NCBI RefSeq assembly: GCF_900091465.1
Contig: NZ_FMHV01000002.1
Span: 1,550,001-1,614,000 of the forward strand
DNA: 64,000 bases
Direction: 5' to 3'
Origin: Micromonospora rhizosphaerae
GTDB taxonomy: Bacteria; Actinomycetota; Actinomycetes; Mycobacteriales; Micromonosporaceae
Shown here one piece after another: positions 1 to 6,740 of the stretch. Below the pieces are notes generated by a model. That model searched no databases, was not told the DNA's origin, and worked only from the letters and a program-made list of their open reading frames with translations. How positions within the stretch are numbered: position 1 is the first letter of the stretch; the number at the start of each line of letters is the position of its first letter. Made by a program: the position numbers and the translations under genes.

Positions 1-1
1 C

Positions 2-397
2 TCGGTGGCGCCGGCCGAGCCCGAGCTGCACGACATCGGCGACGTCGTCAAGGTGACCGGCATGGTGGAGAAGCCGAAGCCGGAGGACGCGCCGAGCAAC
101 CTGGCCGTCCTCGGCCGGTACGTGCTGCCGGGGACGATCTTCGATGCGATCCGGCGGACGAAGCCGGGCAGCGGCGGCGAGATCCAGCTGACCGATGCGA
201 TGGAGCTGCTGCGTACCGAGGGCACGCCGGTGCACGCGATCGTCTACCGCGGCACCCGCTACGACACCGGCATGCCGCTGGGCTACCTGCAGACGGTGGT
301 GCAGATCGCCGCCGAGCGCGAGGACCTGGGCCCCGAGTTCCGCAAGTGGCTGGTCGAGTTCGTCAACACGGACCTGTCGGGCGGTTCCAGTAGATGA
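2..397 (+). CDS. galU: UTP-glucose-1-phosphate uridylyltransferase, C-terminal part
   Basis: GalU makes UDP-glucose from UTP and glucose 1-phosphate for envelope polysaccharides. Only about 131 C-terminal residues are present because the reading frame enters from the left window edge. Visible family features are VVEKP-type sequence (GMVEKPKPEDAPSN), the GRYVLPG turn, the GGEIQLTDAM substrate-site motif and the YDTGMPLGYLQ segment. The TGA stop overlaps the ATG of the next gene (ATGA at 394-397), so the two are translationally coupled. The order galU-glp-rimJ-sepX is a conserved actinobacterial arrangement. The identification is firm; the start lies outside the window. Confidence 0.95.
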   Translation, partial: SVAPAEPELHDIGDVVKVTGMVEKPKPEDAPSNLAVLGRYVLPGTIFDAIRRTKPGSGGEIQLTDAMELLRTEGTPVHAIVYRGTRYDTGMPLGYLQTVVQIAAEREDLGPEFRKWLVEFVNTDLSGGSSR

Positions 398-1707
398 CCG
401 CGACGGCCGACGCCGAGGCGGCCGCGAACGAGTTGACGCCCCTCGCCGACTACCTGGGCAGCGTGCTGCGCAGGTTACGTGCGCTGCCTCCGCTCGACCT
501 CGACCTCACCCAGGCGTACGGCAACGTCCTCGCCGAGGACGTCGTTGCGCCGCACTTGTTCCCCGCCTTCGACCAGGCCTCGGTGGACGGGTACGCCGCG
601 CGCTGGGAGGACATCTCCGGAGGGAGCCGGGGCCAGGGCTACGTCCCGGCCCCCTCCGGCACGCCCGGTGGGCGGAGCATCCGGCTGAACGTGGTCGGCG
701 ACCTGGGCGCGGCGAGCTGGCGACCGGTGCGGCTCACCCCGGGCTCGTGCTTCTCGGTCGCTGCCGGGGCGCCGCTGCCGATCGGCGCGGACGTGGTGGT
801 CCCGGTGGAGTGGACCGACCAGGGCATGGCCGCGGTGGAGATCTTCCGCGCCCCCAATCGGGGGTACGGCGTCCGCCGAGCCGGTGAGGAACTGCCCGCC
901 GGTACCCTGCTCGCCCGTGCCGGCACGTACGTCTCGCCGGCGCTGGTCGCCGTCTTCGCCGCCACCGGGATCGGGCACGTGGTGGTCCGGCCCAGCCCCC
1001 GCGTGGTGGTCGTGGCCACCGGCGACGAGCTGGTCGACGTTGGCCGGGGCAGCCAGCCCGGCCAGGTGGTGGACACGAACTCGCACGCGCTGACCGCCGC
1101 CGCGGCCGAGGCCGGCGCGCTGGCGTACCGGGTCGGGATCTGCGACGACGACCCGGAGGCGCTGCGCGGCCTGCTGGAGGACCAGACCCTGCGGGCCGAC
1201 CTGATCATCACGACCGGCGGCACCGGCACCGGGCCAGGCGACATGGTCCGCCGGATCCTGTCCCGACGGGAAGGCGGCCGGGCCGGACCGGTGGCCTTCA
1301 CCGAGGTCGCCCTCTATCCCGGCACGGCACTCGGATTCGGTACGGTCGGCGCCGAGGAGGTGCCGGTGGTCTGTCTTCCCGGTGAGCCCGGCGCGGCGAT
1401 GATCGGCTTCGAGGTGCTGGCCCGCCCGGTCATCCAGCTGCTGGCCGGGGCGGAGCCGGTGTTCCGGCCCGGCGTCCGGGCACACCTGCTGGAGACGATC
1501 TCGTCCCCGGTGGGGCTGCGCGAGTTCCGCCCGGCGCACGTCGCCGAGCGGCGCGGCGGCGGCTACACCGTGCAGCCGCTCAGCGGCGGGCCCTTCACCC
1601 TCTCCGGCCTGGCCGAGGCGAACGGCCTGCTGGTGCTCGGCGAGCGGGTGACCACCGCCGCGGCGGGCTCCACGGTCGACGTCCTCCTGCTGGACCGGCG
1701 TCGGTGA
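394..1707 (+). CDS. glp: MoeA/gephyrin-like molybdotransferase (Glp)
   Basis: A 437-residue MoeA-family protein. The early HLFPAFDQASVDGYA segment, the TGDELV motif near residue 210 and the GGTGTGPGD loop near residues 275-284 are standard for MoeA, which inserts molybdate into molybdopterin. In Corynebacterium glutamicum the gene at this position, next to rimJ and glpR, encodes Glp, a gephyrin-like protein that binds FtsZ and the membrane receptor GlpR in cell division. The same four-gene order here suggests this copy is Glp rather than, or as well as, a cofactor enzyme. It starts at an ATG overlapping the galU stop. Its own stop lies inside the first unit of a tandem repeat. Enzymatic competence cannot be judged from sequence alone. 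Confidence 0.88.
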   Translation: MTATADAEAAANELTPLADYLGSVLRRLRALPPLDLDLTQAYGNVLAEDVVAPHLFPAFDQASVDGYAARWEDISGGSRGQGYVPAPSGTPGGRSIRLNVVGDLGAASWRPVRLTPGSCFSVAAGAPLPIGADVVVPVEWTDQGMAAVEIFRAPNRGYGVRRAGEELPAGTLLARAGTYVSPALVAVFAATGIGHVVVRPSPRVVVVATGDELVDVGRGSQPGQVVDTNSHALTAAAAEAGALAYRVGICDDDPEALRGLLEDQTLRADLIITTGGTGTGPGDMVRRILSRREGGRAGPVAFTEVALYPGTALGFGTVGAEEVPVVCLPGEPGAAMIGFEVLARPVIQLLAGAEPVFRPGVRAHLLETISSPVGLREFRPAHVAERRGGGYTVQPLSGGPFTLSGLAEANGLLVLGERVTTAAAGSTVDVLLLDRRR

Positions 1708-1868
1708 GCGCGAGGAGTGAGCTTGCGAGCCCCGCAGTCGCGAGCGAAAGGCAGGCTCGGTGAGCGCGAGGAGTGAGCTTGCGAGCCCCGCAGTCGCGAG
1801 CGAAAGGCAGGCTCGGTGAGCGCGAGGAGTGAGCTTGCGAGCCCCGCAGTCGCGAGCGAAAGGCAGGC
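1701..1868 (+). repeat. Three 56-bp tandem repeats between glp and rimJ
   Basis: Three apparently identical 56-bp units start at 1701, 1757 and 1813, and a fourth begins at 1869 but diverges after about 9 bases. Each unit begins TCGGTGAGCG. The first holds the glp stop codon (TGA 1705-1707) and the fourth, partial one supplies the rimJ start (GTG 1872). Deleting the array would leave the two genes overlapping as GTGA. There are no spacers, so it is not a CRISPR. Similar GTGAGCGCGAGGAGTGAGC-type intergenic sequences are, from memory, common in Micromonosporaceae. Confidence 0.95.
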
Positions 1869-1871
1869 TCG

Positions 1872-2519
1872 GTGAGCTTGTTCGGGTCGGGACGGTCGCC
1901 GGGCTGGCCGGCGGTGCTGGTGGACGGTCCGGTGGTGCTGCGGCCGTACCGGCGCTCGGACGCCGCCGCCTGGTCGGAGGTACGCCGCGCCAACCAGGCC
2001 TGGCTCTCCCCGTGGGAGTCGCACCTGCCCGGCAGTTGGGATGAGCTCAACTCCCCGGCGTCGTTCCGCTTCGTCCACAAGGACCAGCGGCGCTCCGCGC
2101 GCACCGGTGAGGGCATGCCGTTCGCCGTCTGCCTGCGCGAGGACGGCCGGGAGCGGCTGGTCGGGCACATCAACATCGGCAGCATCGTCCGGCGGGCGTT
2201 CTGCTCCGGGTACGTCGGCTACTGGGTGGACTCCCGGGTGGCCGGTCGCGGGATCATCCCCACCGCAGTGGCGCTCGCGGTGGACCACGCGTTCGGCCCG
2301 GGCGGGCTGCACCGGGTCGAGGTGAACATCCGGCCGGAGAACCGGCCGTCCCGGCGGGTGGTGGAGAAGCTGGGTTTCCGCGAGGAGGCGTACCACGTCC
2401 GCTACATGCACATCGACGGCGCCTGGCGGGACCACATCGGATACGCGATGACCACTGAGGACGTGGCCGCCGAGGGTGGGCTGCTGGCCCGCTGGCACCG
2501 GATCCGCTCCGCCGGGTGA
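1872..2519 (+). CDS. rimJ: GNAT acetyltransferase, RimJ type
   Basis: A 215-residue GNAT-fold protein of the ribosomal-protein N-acetyltransferase (RimJ/RimL) group, predicted to acetylate a protein N-terminal amine with acetyl-CoA in the cytoplasm. It shows the GYVGYWVDSRVAGRGI acetyl-CoA-binding segment (motif A, about residues 113-128), then VEVNIRPENRPSRRVVEKLGF, the typical motif B with the N-x-x-S-x-x-V-x-E-K-L-G-F signature. The GTG start at 1872 lies in the last, partial copy of the tandem repeat. There is no separate ribosome binding site beyond what the repeat supplies, so translation may depend on the array. The gene sits in the galU-glp-rimJ-sepX order. Confidence 0.9.
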   Translation: MSLFGSGRSPGWPAVLVDGPVVLRPYRRSDAAAWSEVRRANQAWLSPWESHLPGSWDELNSPASFRFVHKDQRRSARTGEGMPFAVCLREDGRERLVGHINIGSIVRRAFCSGYVGYWVDSRVAGRGIIPTAVALAVDHAFGPGGLHRVEVNIRPENRPSRRVVEKLGFREEAYHVRYMHIDGAWRDHIGYAMTTEDVAAEGGLLARWHRIRSAG

Positions 2520-2702
2520 GCCGTCCCCCGGGCGGGATCGGCGCGGCGCGCCGGCATCACGGTTGGCGGCCCGTAACCTCAAGTAACTGCAAGCTCGGGC
2601 AAGCGCCGCCCGCCCGCAAGATCTGCGCCGTGGACCACGTTCCGTGGAAGATCCTGCGGCCGGCCGGCGAATGCCCCGAATTCGGTGACGGGAGGGGTGA
2701 GG

Positions 2703-3476
2703 GTGCCGACCTCGGTGCTCCTCGCCGTCCTCGCCGCTGCCGGCCTGCTCGCCCTCGCGCCGGCGCTGGTTCGCCGGTACGACGCGACCGAGCGGCTGGT
2801 GGCGGAGCGGGCGCAGTCGACGGCGCGGGTGCTCCAGCGCCGCCGCCGGCGCCGGACTGTGCCGGGACGGCGGCCGATCAATCCGCCCCGGACCCTCGTC
2901 GTCACCTTCAGTGAAGACTTGGCCACGGGGAGTCTGCGCGCCCCGGTCTCCGCGCCGCCCGCCTCCCGCCGGACCAACCGGCTGCGGGCGGTGTCCCCCG
3001 GCCCGAACCGGTCCCGTCGGCGGCACCCGCCGAAGCGGCGCCAGCACACCCCGGCGATCTACCGCCGCCGCCGGGTGCTTGCCGCACTGCTGCTGCTCAA
3101 CGGCGTCGAGCTGATCGGCGTGGCGGTGGTCGGCCCCGGGTTCTGGATCGGCTTCTCGGTCACCGGGACGCTGCTGGTGGCGTACGTCGTACACCTGCGG
3201 CAGCGGGCGCTGGCCGAACGCCGGCGGCGGCGGGCGGAGGCCCGGGAGGCGGCCTGGCTGGCCGCCCGGCAGGCCGAGGTGCGGCGGGAGCAGGCGCGGC
3301 GGGCGGCGGCCCGGCGGGAGGCGCAGCGCCGGCTGGCGGCCCAGCGCGAGGCGGTCCGGCGTACGGCGATGGGCTTGGACCACCCCGCCGCGAGTGGGGT
3401 CTCGGTCTCCTACCGCCGCGCCGGCGGCCTCCGCGGCCGCGCCTACGAGGCCGGCCGCGGCTCCCACACGGCCTGA
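2703..3476 (+). CDS. sepX: Divisome membrane protein SepX/GlpR
   Basis: About 257 residues with one N-terminal membrane helix (residues 2-20, TSVLLAVLAAAGLLALAPAL). A basic, Arg-rich cytosolic stretch follows, then two more hydrophobic helices (about 125-165, with VLAALLLLNGVELIGVAVVG), then an Ala/Arg/Glu-rich probable coiled coil (about 165-225). This layout and the position after glp-rimJ match SepX of Streptomyces and GlpR of Corynebacterium, which sit at the divisome; GlpR binds Glp. I chose GTG 2703 because GGGAGGGG lies about 6 nt upstream; GTG 2685 and 2697 are in-frame alternatives. The 183 bp upstream contain a small palindrome, CCACG-TTC-CGTGG (2635-2647), of unknown role. Confidence 0.8.
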   Translation: MPTSVLLAVLAAAGLLALAPALVRRYDATERLVAERAQSTARVLQRRRRRRTVPGRRPINPPRTLVVTFSEDLATGSLRAPVSAPPASRRTNRLRAVSPGPNRSRRRHPPKRRQHTPAIYRRRRVLAALLLLNGVELIGVAVVGPGFWIGFSVTGTLLVAYVVHLRQRALAERRRRRAEAREAAWLAARQAEVRREQARRAAARREAQRRLAAQREAVRRTAMGLDHPAASGVSVSYRRAGGLRGRAYEAGRGSHTA

Positions 3477-3494
3477 CCTGCCTTTGCCTCGCAT

Positions 3495-3565
3495 CGATCA
3501 TGAAGTTGTCGTGACCGTTCAGCACCTGTATGTCCGCCTCGTCAGCAGGCACAACTCCATGATCG
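3495..3565. repeat. Palindromic intergenic element with CGATCATG arms
   Basis: Arms of 15 nt (3495-3509 and 3551-3565, CGATCATGNAGTTGT and its complement) pair with a single mismatch around a 41-nt spacer. It lies between sepX and tRNA-Ala. Elements starting CGATCATGAAGTTGT are, as I recall, frequent between genes in Micromonosporaceae. It could act as a terminator for sepX, but it has no T-tract. Confidence 0.7.
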
Positions 3566-3620
3566 GCGGCTGCAAGGGGTGAGCCGGTGGGGTGATTCGC
3601 TGCGGGGGCGGGTTACCTGT

Positions 3621-3626
3621 TAGCCT
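3621..3626 (+). promoter_or_regulatory. Possible -10 box of tRNA-Ala
   Basis: TAGCCT fits the actinobacterial TANNNT -10 pattern and lies 56 nt before the tRNA. No convincing -35 was found at the expected distance. Confidence 0.3.
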
Positions 3627-3682
3627 TGTCGCCGGCCCGCCCGGTGTATGCCGGGTGGGACCGATGCCGGCTCGCCGGCGGA

Positions 3683-3756
3683 GGGGCTGTAGCGCAGTCC
3701 GGTAGCGCACCTCGTTCGCATCGAGGGGGTCAGGGGTTCAAATCCCCTCAGCTCCA
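3683..3756 (+). tRNA. tRNA-Ala(CGC)
   Basis: The cloverleaf can be read directly. The acceptor GGGGCTG pairs with CAGCTCC and includes the G3-U70 wobble that defines alanine tRNAs. The anticodon stem CCTCG/CGAGG encloses loop TTCGCAT, giving anticodon CGC for GCG codons. The T-arm is AGGGG-TTCAAAT-CCCCT and the discriminator is A. CCA is not encoded. The 3' half (3716-3748) is repeated at 7630-7662, marking it as the integration site of an island. Confidence 0.97.
3716..3748 (+). other. Attachment site attL inside tRNA-Ala
   Basis: Thirty-three bases from the anticodon loop to the end of the T-arm match 7630-7662 at 31 positions, the first 22 without a break. This is the usual core of tRNA-targeting tyrosine integrases, which restore the tRNA 3' end on insertion. 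The tRNA side is intact. Confidence 0.85.
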
Positions 3757-3762
3757 CCCAGT

Positions 3763-3926
3763 TCAAAAGCCGTCTCCCGGTGTTGGGGGACGGCTTTTTC
3801 GATCTTGTACAGCAGCGCCGTACAGCAGCTCAGGTGTGTGTAGTTGCTCGCCGAGGCGCTTGAGCGCCGTCTGGGCGGCTTCCGAGGTGGCCTCGCTGTA
3901 GATGTTCATGCGCTCTTGATCTTCCT
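3763..3926 (-). pseudogene. Tyrosine integrase, C-terminal remnant
   Basis: On the minus strand a short frame encodes MNIYSEATSEAAQTALKRLG followed by EQL. This resembles the extreme C-terminus of actinobacterial phage-type integrases, where an (M)xIY(S/T) segment with the catalytic Tyr is followed by an ALKRLGE-like helix. Nothing upstream resembles the catalytic Arg-His-Arg region, so only the tail survives. It lies directly inside attL, where an integrase gene is expected. The frame runs through the terminator hairpin at 3765-3799. The assignment rests on a short match. Confidence 0.55.
3765..3799 (+). terminator. Rho-independent terminator after tRNA-Ala
   Basis: A stem of about ten pairs (GCCGTCTCCC, 3769-3778, with GGGGGACGGC, 3785-3794, including one G-U) has the loop GGTGTT, preceded by AAAA and followed by TTTTT. 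This is a textbook terminator for the tRNA. It lies just inside the island. Confidence 0.9.
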
Positions 3927-4119
3927 GGCGGGAGCGTAGGGCGGTGGCGCAGATGGCCGGCAGGGGCAGGTTGGCGTCCGAAGACTCGGCTGCGATGAAG
4001 GACTTTGCCGACCTCACCGACCCGCAGGAACGAGGCCGCCTGGCGGGCGCGCGATGGGGTCGGCTCAGGTTGAAGGAACCGGCGCGGGCACCACTAGCTG
4101 TGACCATCAAGACGGCTGT

Positions 4120-4872
4120 CTATCCGCGATCTGAACTTGGCGTGGCAGTGCCGCCTGAGGTCGCTTCGGTTTTCGTGTAGAGGATCTCGCGGGCCTGCTC
4201 CGCGGCGCGGGTGATGCTCTCGGCGACGAAGTCGACGAAGCGGGCGATGTTCTCGAGGCGGGCGGCGGCCGGGGTGTCGGGGCCGAGGATGCTGACGCCC
4301 TGCCGTGCGGTCTCGGCGAGCTGGGCGTTGGATCGGGCGCCGGCGATCATGCCCTGGTACCAGACGTCGTCGTCGACGACGTAGCGCTCGCGGCGGCGTT
4401 CGTCGCGTTCCCGGCGGATGAGGCCCTGGCTTTCGAGGAACGTGATCGCTTTGGAGATGGACGCCGGGCTGACCTGGAGGCGCTGGACGAGTTCGGACGC
4501 GGTGAGGCTGCCCGCGTCGGTGGTGTAGAGGCAGGTCAGCACCCGGGACATCATCTTGGGCAGGCCCTGTTGCACGAGGAGCGTGGTGAACATCTCCTCG
4601 TACTCGCGCACGGCCTCGGCGTCGCGTCCGTGGGCCTGCGGGGGCGCCTGCGGCCCTCGGGGAGCCTGCCTGCGCCGGTGGGCGCGGCGTTCGGTGGCGC
4701 GGTGGGCCAGGTCGGCACGGTAGGCGGTGGGGCCGCCGTTCCGCATCACCTCACGCGTGATCGTCGAGGTCGGGCGGTCGAGACGTCTGGCGATCTCCGC
4801 GTAGGCGAGCCCGTCGGCCAGCCCCAGCGCGATCTGCTGGCGTTCTTGCTGAGTGAGCCTGCCTCCCGGCAT
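4120..4872 (-). CDS. Two-HTH regulator: IS30-type HTH plus GbsR/MarR domain
   Basis: A 250-residue predicted DNA-binding repressor. Residues 4-46 (LTQQERQQIALGLADGLAYA and following) form a helix-turn-helix like the N-terminus of IS30 transposases. After an Arg/Pro-rich linker, about residues 95-170 form a winged helix of the GbsR/MarR type (SPASISKAITFLESQGLIRR). The C-terminal helix is probably for dimerisation. It is divergent from the DUF4097-ABC operon, and the 227-bp gap holds repeated GCAAC/CGTTGC half-sites, so self-regulation and control of the exporter are likely. ATG at 4872 is preceded by a GAAGGGAGAT stretch. I recall close relatives beside similar ABC operons in Streptomyces. 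The ligand is unknown. Confidence 0.85.
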   Translation of the reverse strand: MPGGRLTQQERQQIALGLADGLAYAEIARRLDRPTSTITREVMRNGGPTAYRADLAHRATERRAHRRRQAPRGPQAPPQAHGRDAEAVREYEEMFTTLLVQQGLPKMMSRVLTCLYTTDAGSLTASELVQRLQVSPASISKAITFLESQGLIRRERDERRRERYVVDDDVWYQGMIAGARSNAQLAETARQGVSILGPDTPAAARLENIARFVDFVAESITRAAEQAREILYTKTEATSGGTATPSSDRG

Positions 4873-4932
4873 CGCGATCTCCCTTCATGCTCCCTTGCTG
4901 CCTTCCAGCATAGCGTTCACTCCCCAGCCAAT

Positions 4933-5054
4933 GCAACGAACCGGGTGCCCGCCGTTGCGTTAAAACTAATACCGTTGCAACGATAACTGGCCTTTTACCT
5001 GCATCAACGCCGACTACATGCAACGAGCTTGTTGCGCGATTGTCGAACGCAACG
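4933..5054. promoter_or_regulatory. Operator set of GCAACG/CGTTGC half-sites
   Basis: Within 122 bp of the divergent intergenic region lie GCAACG (4933-4938), CGTTGC (4953-4958), the perfect palindrome CGTTGCAACG (4973-4982), the pair GCAAC...GTTGC (5020-5024 and 5031-5035) and GCAACG (5049-5054). The recurrence of one half-site in both orientations is strong evidence for a cooperative repressor target. The best candidate protein is the regulator at 4120-4872. Confidence 0.75.
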
Positions 5055-5099
5055 TAGCGTTTCCGGCGTCAGAAACAACAAGCGCAGGAGGAGAGCACG

Positions 5100-5765
5100 A
5101 TGCAGAAGTTCGACACCCCCACCCCGATCTCCGCCGTCCTCGACATCCCCGCGGGGCGCGTCCAGTTCATCGCCGCCGACCGGGCCGACACCACGGTCGA
5201 GGTCCTGCCCGCGGACGCCTCGAAGGGCCGCGACGTGAAGGTGGCGGAGCAGACCAGGGTCGAATACGGCGACGGCGTCCTGCGGATCGAGGCCTCGGCG
5301 AAGAACCAGATCCTCGGAAGCTCCGGATCCATCGAGGTGACGGTCCAGCTGCCCGCCGGTTCCCGGGTCAAGGTGAAGGCGGCCAGCGCCGAATTCCGGG
5401 CCGTCGGACGGTTCGGCGACGTCGCCGTCGACGGCGCGCACGGCGCGATCAAGCTCGACGAGGCCGCGAGCGTCCGCCTCACCGCCCTCGCCGGTGACGT
5501 CTCGGTCGGCCGCCTCAACGGCCCCGCGGAGATCAGCACCGCAAAGGGCGACATCCGGATCGCCGAGGCCGTGCGCGGCACGGTCGTGCTGCGCACCCAG
5601 GCCGGCGACGTGTCGGTCGGCGCCGCCCACGGAGTTTCCGCCTCCCTGGACGCCGGCACCACCTACGGCCGGATTCACAACGCGCTCAAGAACACCGAAG
5701 GCGCCGCCGGCCTGAACATCCACGCGACCACCGCCCACGGCGACATCGTCGCCCGCAGCCTCTGA
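5100..5765 (+). CDS. DUF4097 beta-repeat protein
   Basis: 221 residues with repeated GDV/GDI turns (AGDVSVGRLNG, KGDIRIAEAV, AGDVSVGAAHG, HGDIVARSL) and alternating hydrophobic positions, the pattern of DUF4097 beta-solenoid-like proteins. No signal peptide or membrane helix is seen, so it is probably cytoplasmic. It is the first gene of the island operon, preceded by a strong AGGAGGAG site at 5086-5093, and is followed after 12 bp by an ABC ATPase gene. In actinobacteria this family often sits with ABC-2 exporters, but its role is unknown. A scaffold or sensor function for the exporter is a guess. Confidence 0.85.
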   Translation: MQKFDTPTPISAVLDIPAGRVQFIAADRADTTVEVLPADASKGRDVKVAEQTRVEYGDGVLRIEASAKNQILGSSGSIEVTVQLPAGSRVKVKAASAEFRAVGRFGDVAVDGAHGAIKLDEAASVRLTALAGDVSVGRLNGPAEISTAKGDIRIAEAVRGTVVLRTQAGDVSVGAAHGVSASLDAGTTYGRIHNALKNTEGAAGLNIHATTAHGDIVARSL

Positions 5766-5777
5766 GGAGCACCCATC

Positions 5778-6740
5778 ATGACCAACCTGGCCATCGCGGC
5801 GAACGGGCTGCGCAAGTCCTACGGCGACAAAGTCGTGCTCGACGGCGTCGACCTGGCCGTCCCCGAAGGAACGATCTTCTCCCTGCTCGGCCCGAACGGC
5901 GCCGGCAAGACCACCGCCGTCAAGATCCTCTCCACCCTCATCTCCCCCGACCCCGCCTCCGGCGACATCCGCGTCGGCGGCCAGGACCTCGCCACCGACC
6001 CCCAAGCGGTCCGCGCCGCGATCGGCGTCACCGGCCAGTTCTCCGCCGTCGACAACCTGATCACCGGCGAGGAGAACATGCTCCTCATGGGCGACCTGCA
6101 CCACCTGTCCAAGGGCGAAGGCCGCCGCACCGCCGCCGAGCTCCTGGAACGCTTCGACCTCACCGACGCCGCGAAGAAGCCCGCCTCCACCTACTCCGGC
6201 GGCATGAAGCGCCGCCTCGACCTCGCCATGACCCTGGTCGGCAACCCGCGGATCATCTTCCTCGACGAACCGACCACCGGCCTCGACCCCCGCAGCCGCC
6301 ACAACATGTGGCAGATCATCCGCGAGCTCGTCTCCGACGGCGCCACCGTCTTCCTCACCACCCAGTACCTGGAGGAGGCCGACGAGCTCGCCGACCGTAT
6401 CGCCGTGCTCAACGACGGGAAGATCGCCGCCGAGGGCACCGCCGAGGAGCTGAAGCGGCTCATCCCCGGCGGGCACGTCCGGCTCCGCTTCACCGACCCG
6501 GCCTCGTACCAGTCCGCGGCCTTCGCGCTTCGCGACGCCACCCGCGACGACGAGTCCCTCGCGCTGAGGATCCCCAGCGACGGCAGCCAGCGCGAGCTTC
6601 GCTCCATCCTCGACCGGCTGGACTCGGCCAGCATCGAGGCCGACGAGCTGACCGTGCACACCCCCGATCTCGACGACGTGTTCTTCGCCCTGACCGGCGG
6701 CGCCGGCGTCCCCCACCAGCCCAAGGAGGCCGTCCGATGA
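5778..6740 (+). CDS. ABC-2 exporter ATPase, daunorubicin-resistance (DrrA) type
   Basis: 320 residues with Walker A GPNGAGKTT (38-46), signature YSGGMKRR (139-146) and Walker B IIFLDE (159-164). The H-loop position is Gln196 in LTTQYLEEADELADRI; this Gln is normal for the DrrA group rather than a defect. The C-terminal extension of about 100 residues is typical of drug-export ATPases. It powers the permease encoded next, which overlaps it (ATGA at 6737-6740). Substrate is unknown; toxic small molecules or lipids are usual for the family. Confidence 0.92.
   Translation: MTNLAIAANGLRKSYGDKVVLDGVDLAVPEGTIFSLLGPNGAGKTTAVKILSTLISPDPASGDIRVGGQDLATDPQAVRAAIGVTGQFSAVDNLITGEENMLLMGDLHHLSKGEGRRTAAELLERFDLTDAAKKPASTYSGGMKRRLDLAMTLVGNPRIIFLDEPTTGLDPRSRHNMWQIIRELVSDGATVFLTTQYLEEADELADRIAVLNDGKIAAEGTAEELKRLIPGGHVRLRFTDPASYQSAAFALRDATRDDESLALRIPSDGSQRELRSILDRLDSASIEADELTVHTPDLDDVFFALTGGAGVPHQPKEAVR

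Noticed and set aside
1701..1868. CRISPR array
   Set aside because: Units are contiguous with no spacers, and no cas genes are near.
3944..4180. 78-codon plus-strand gene in the island
   Set aside because: It overlaps the end of the regulator gene on the other strand and lacks a ribosome binding site, and its composition changes along its length. It may contain debris, but there is no support for a gene.
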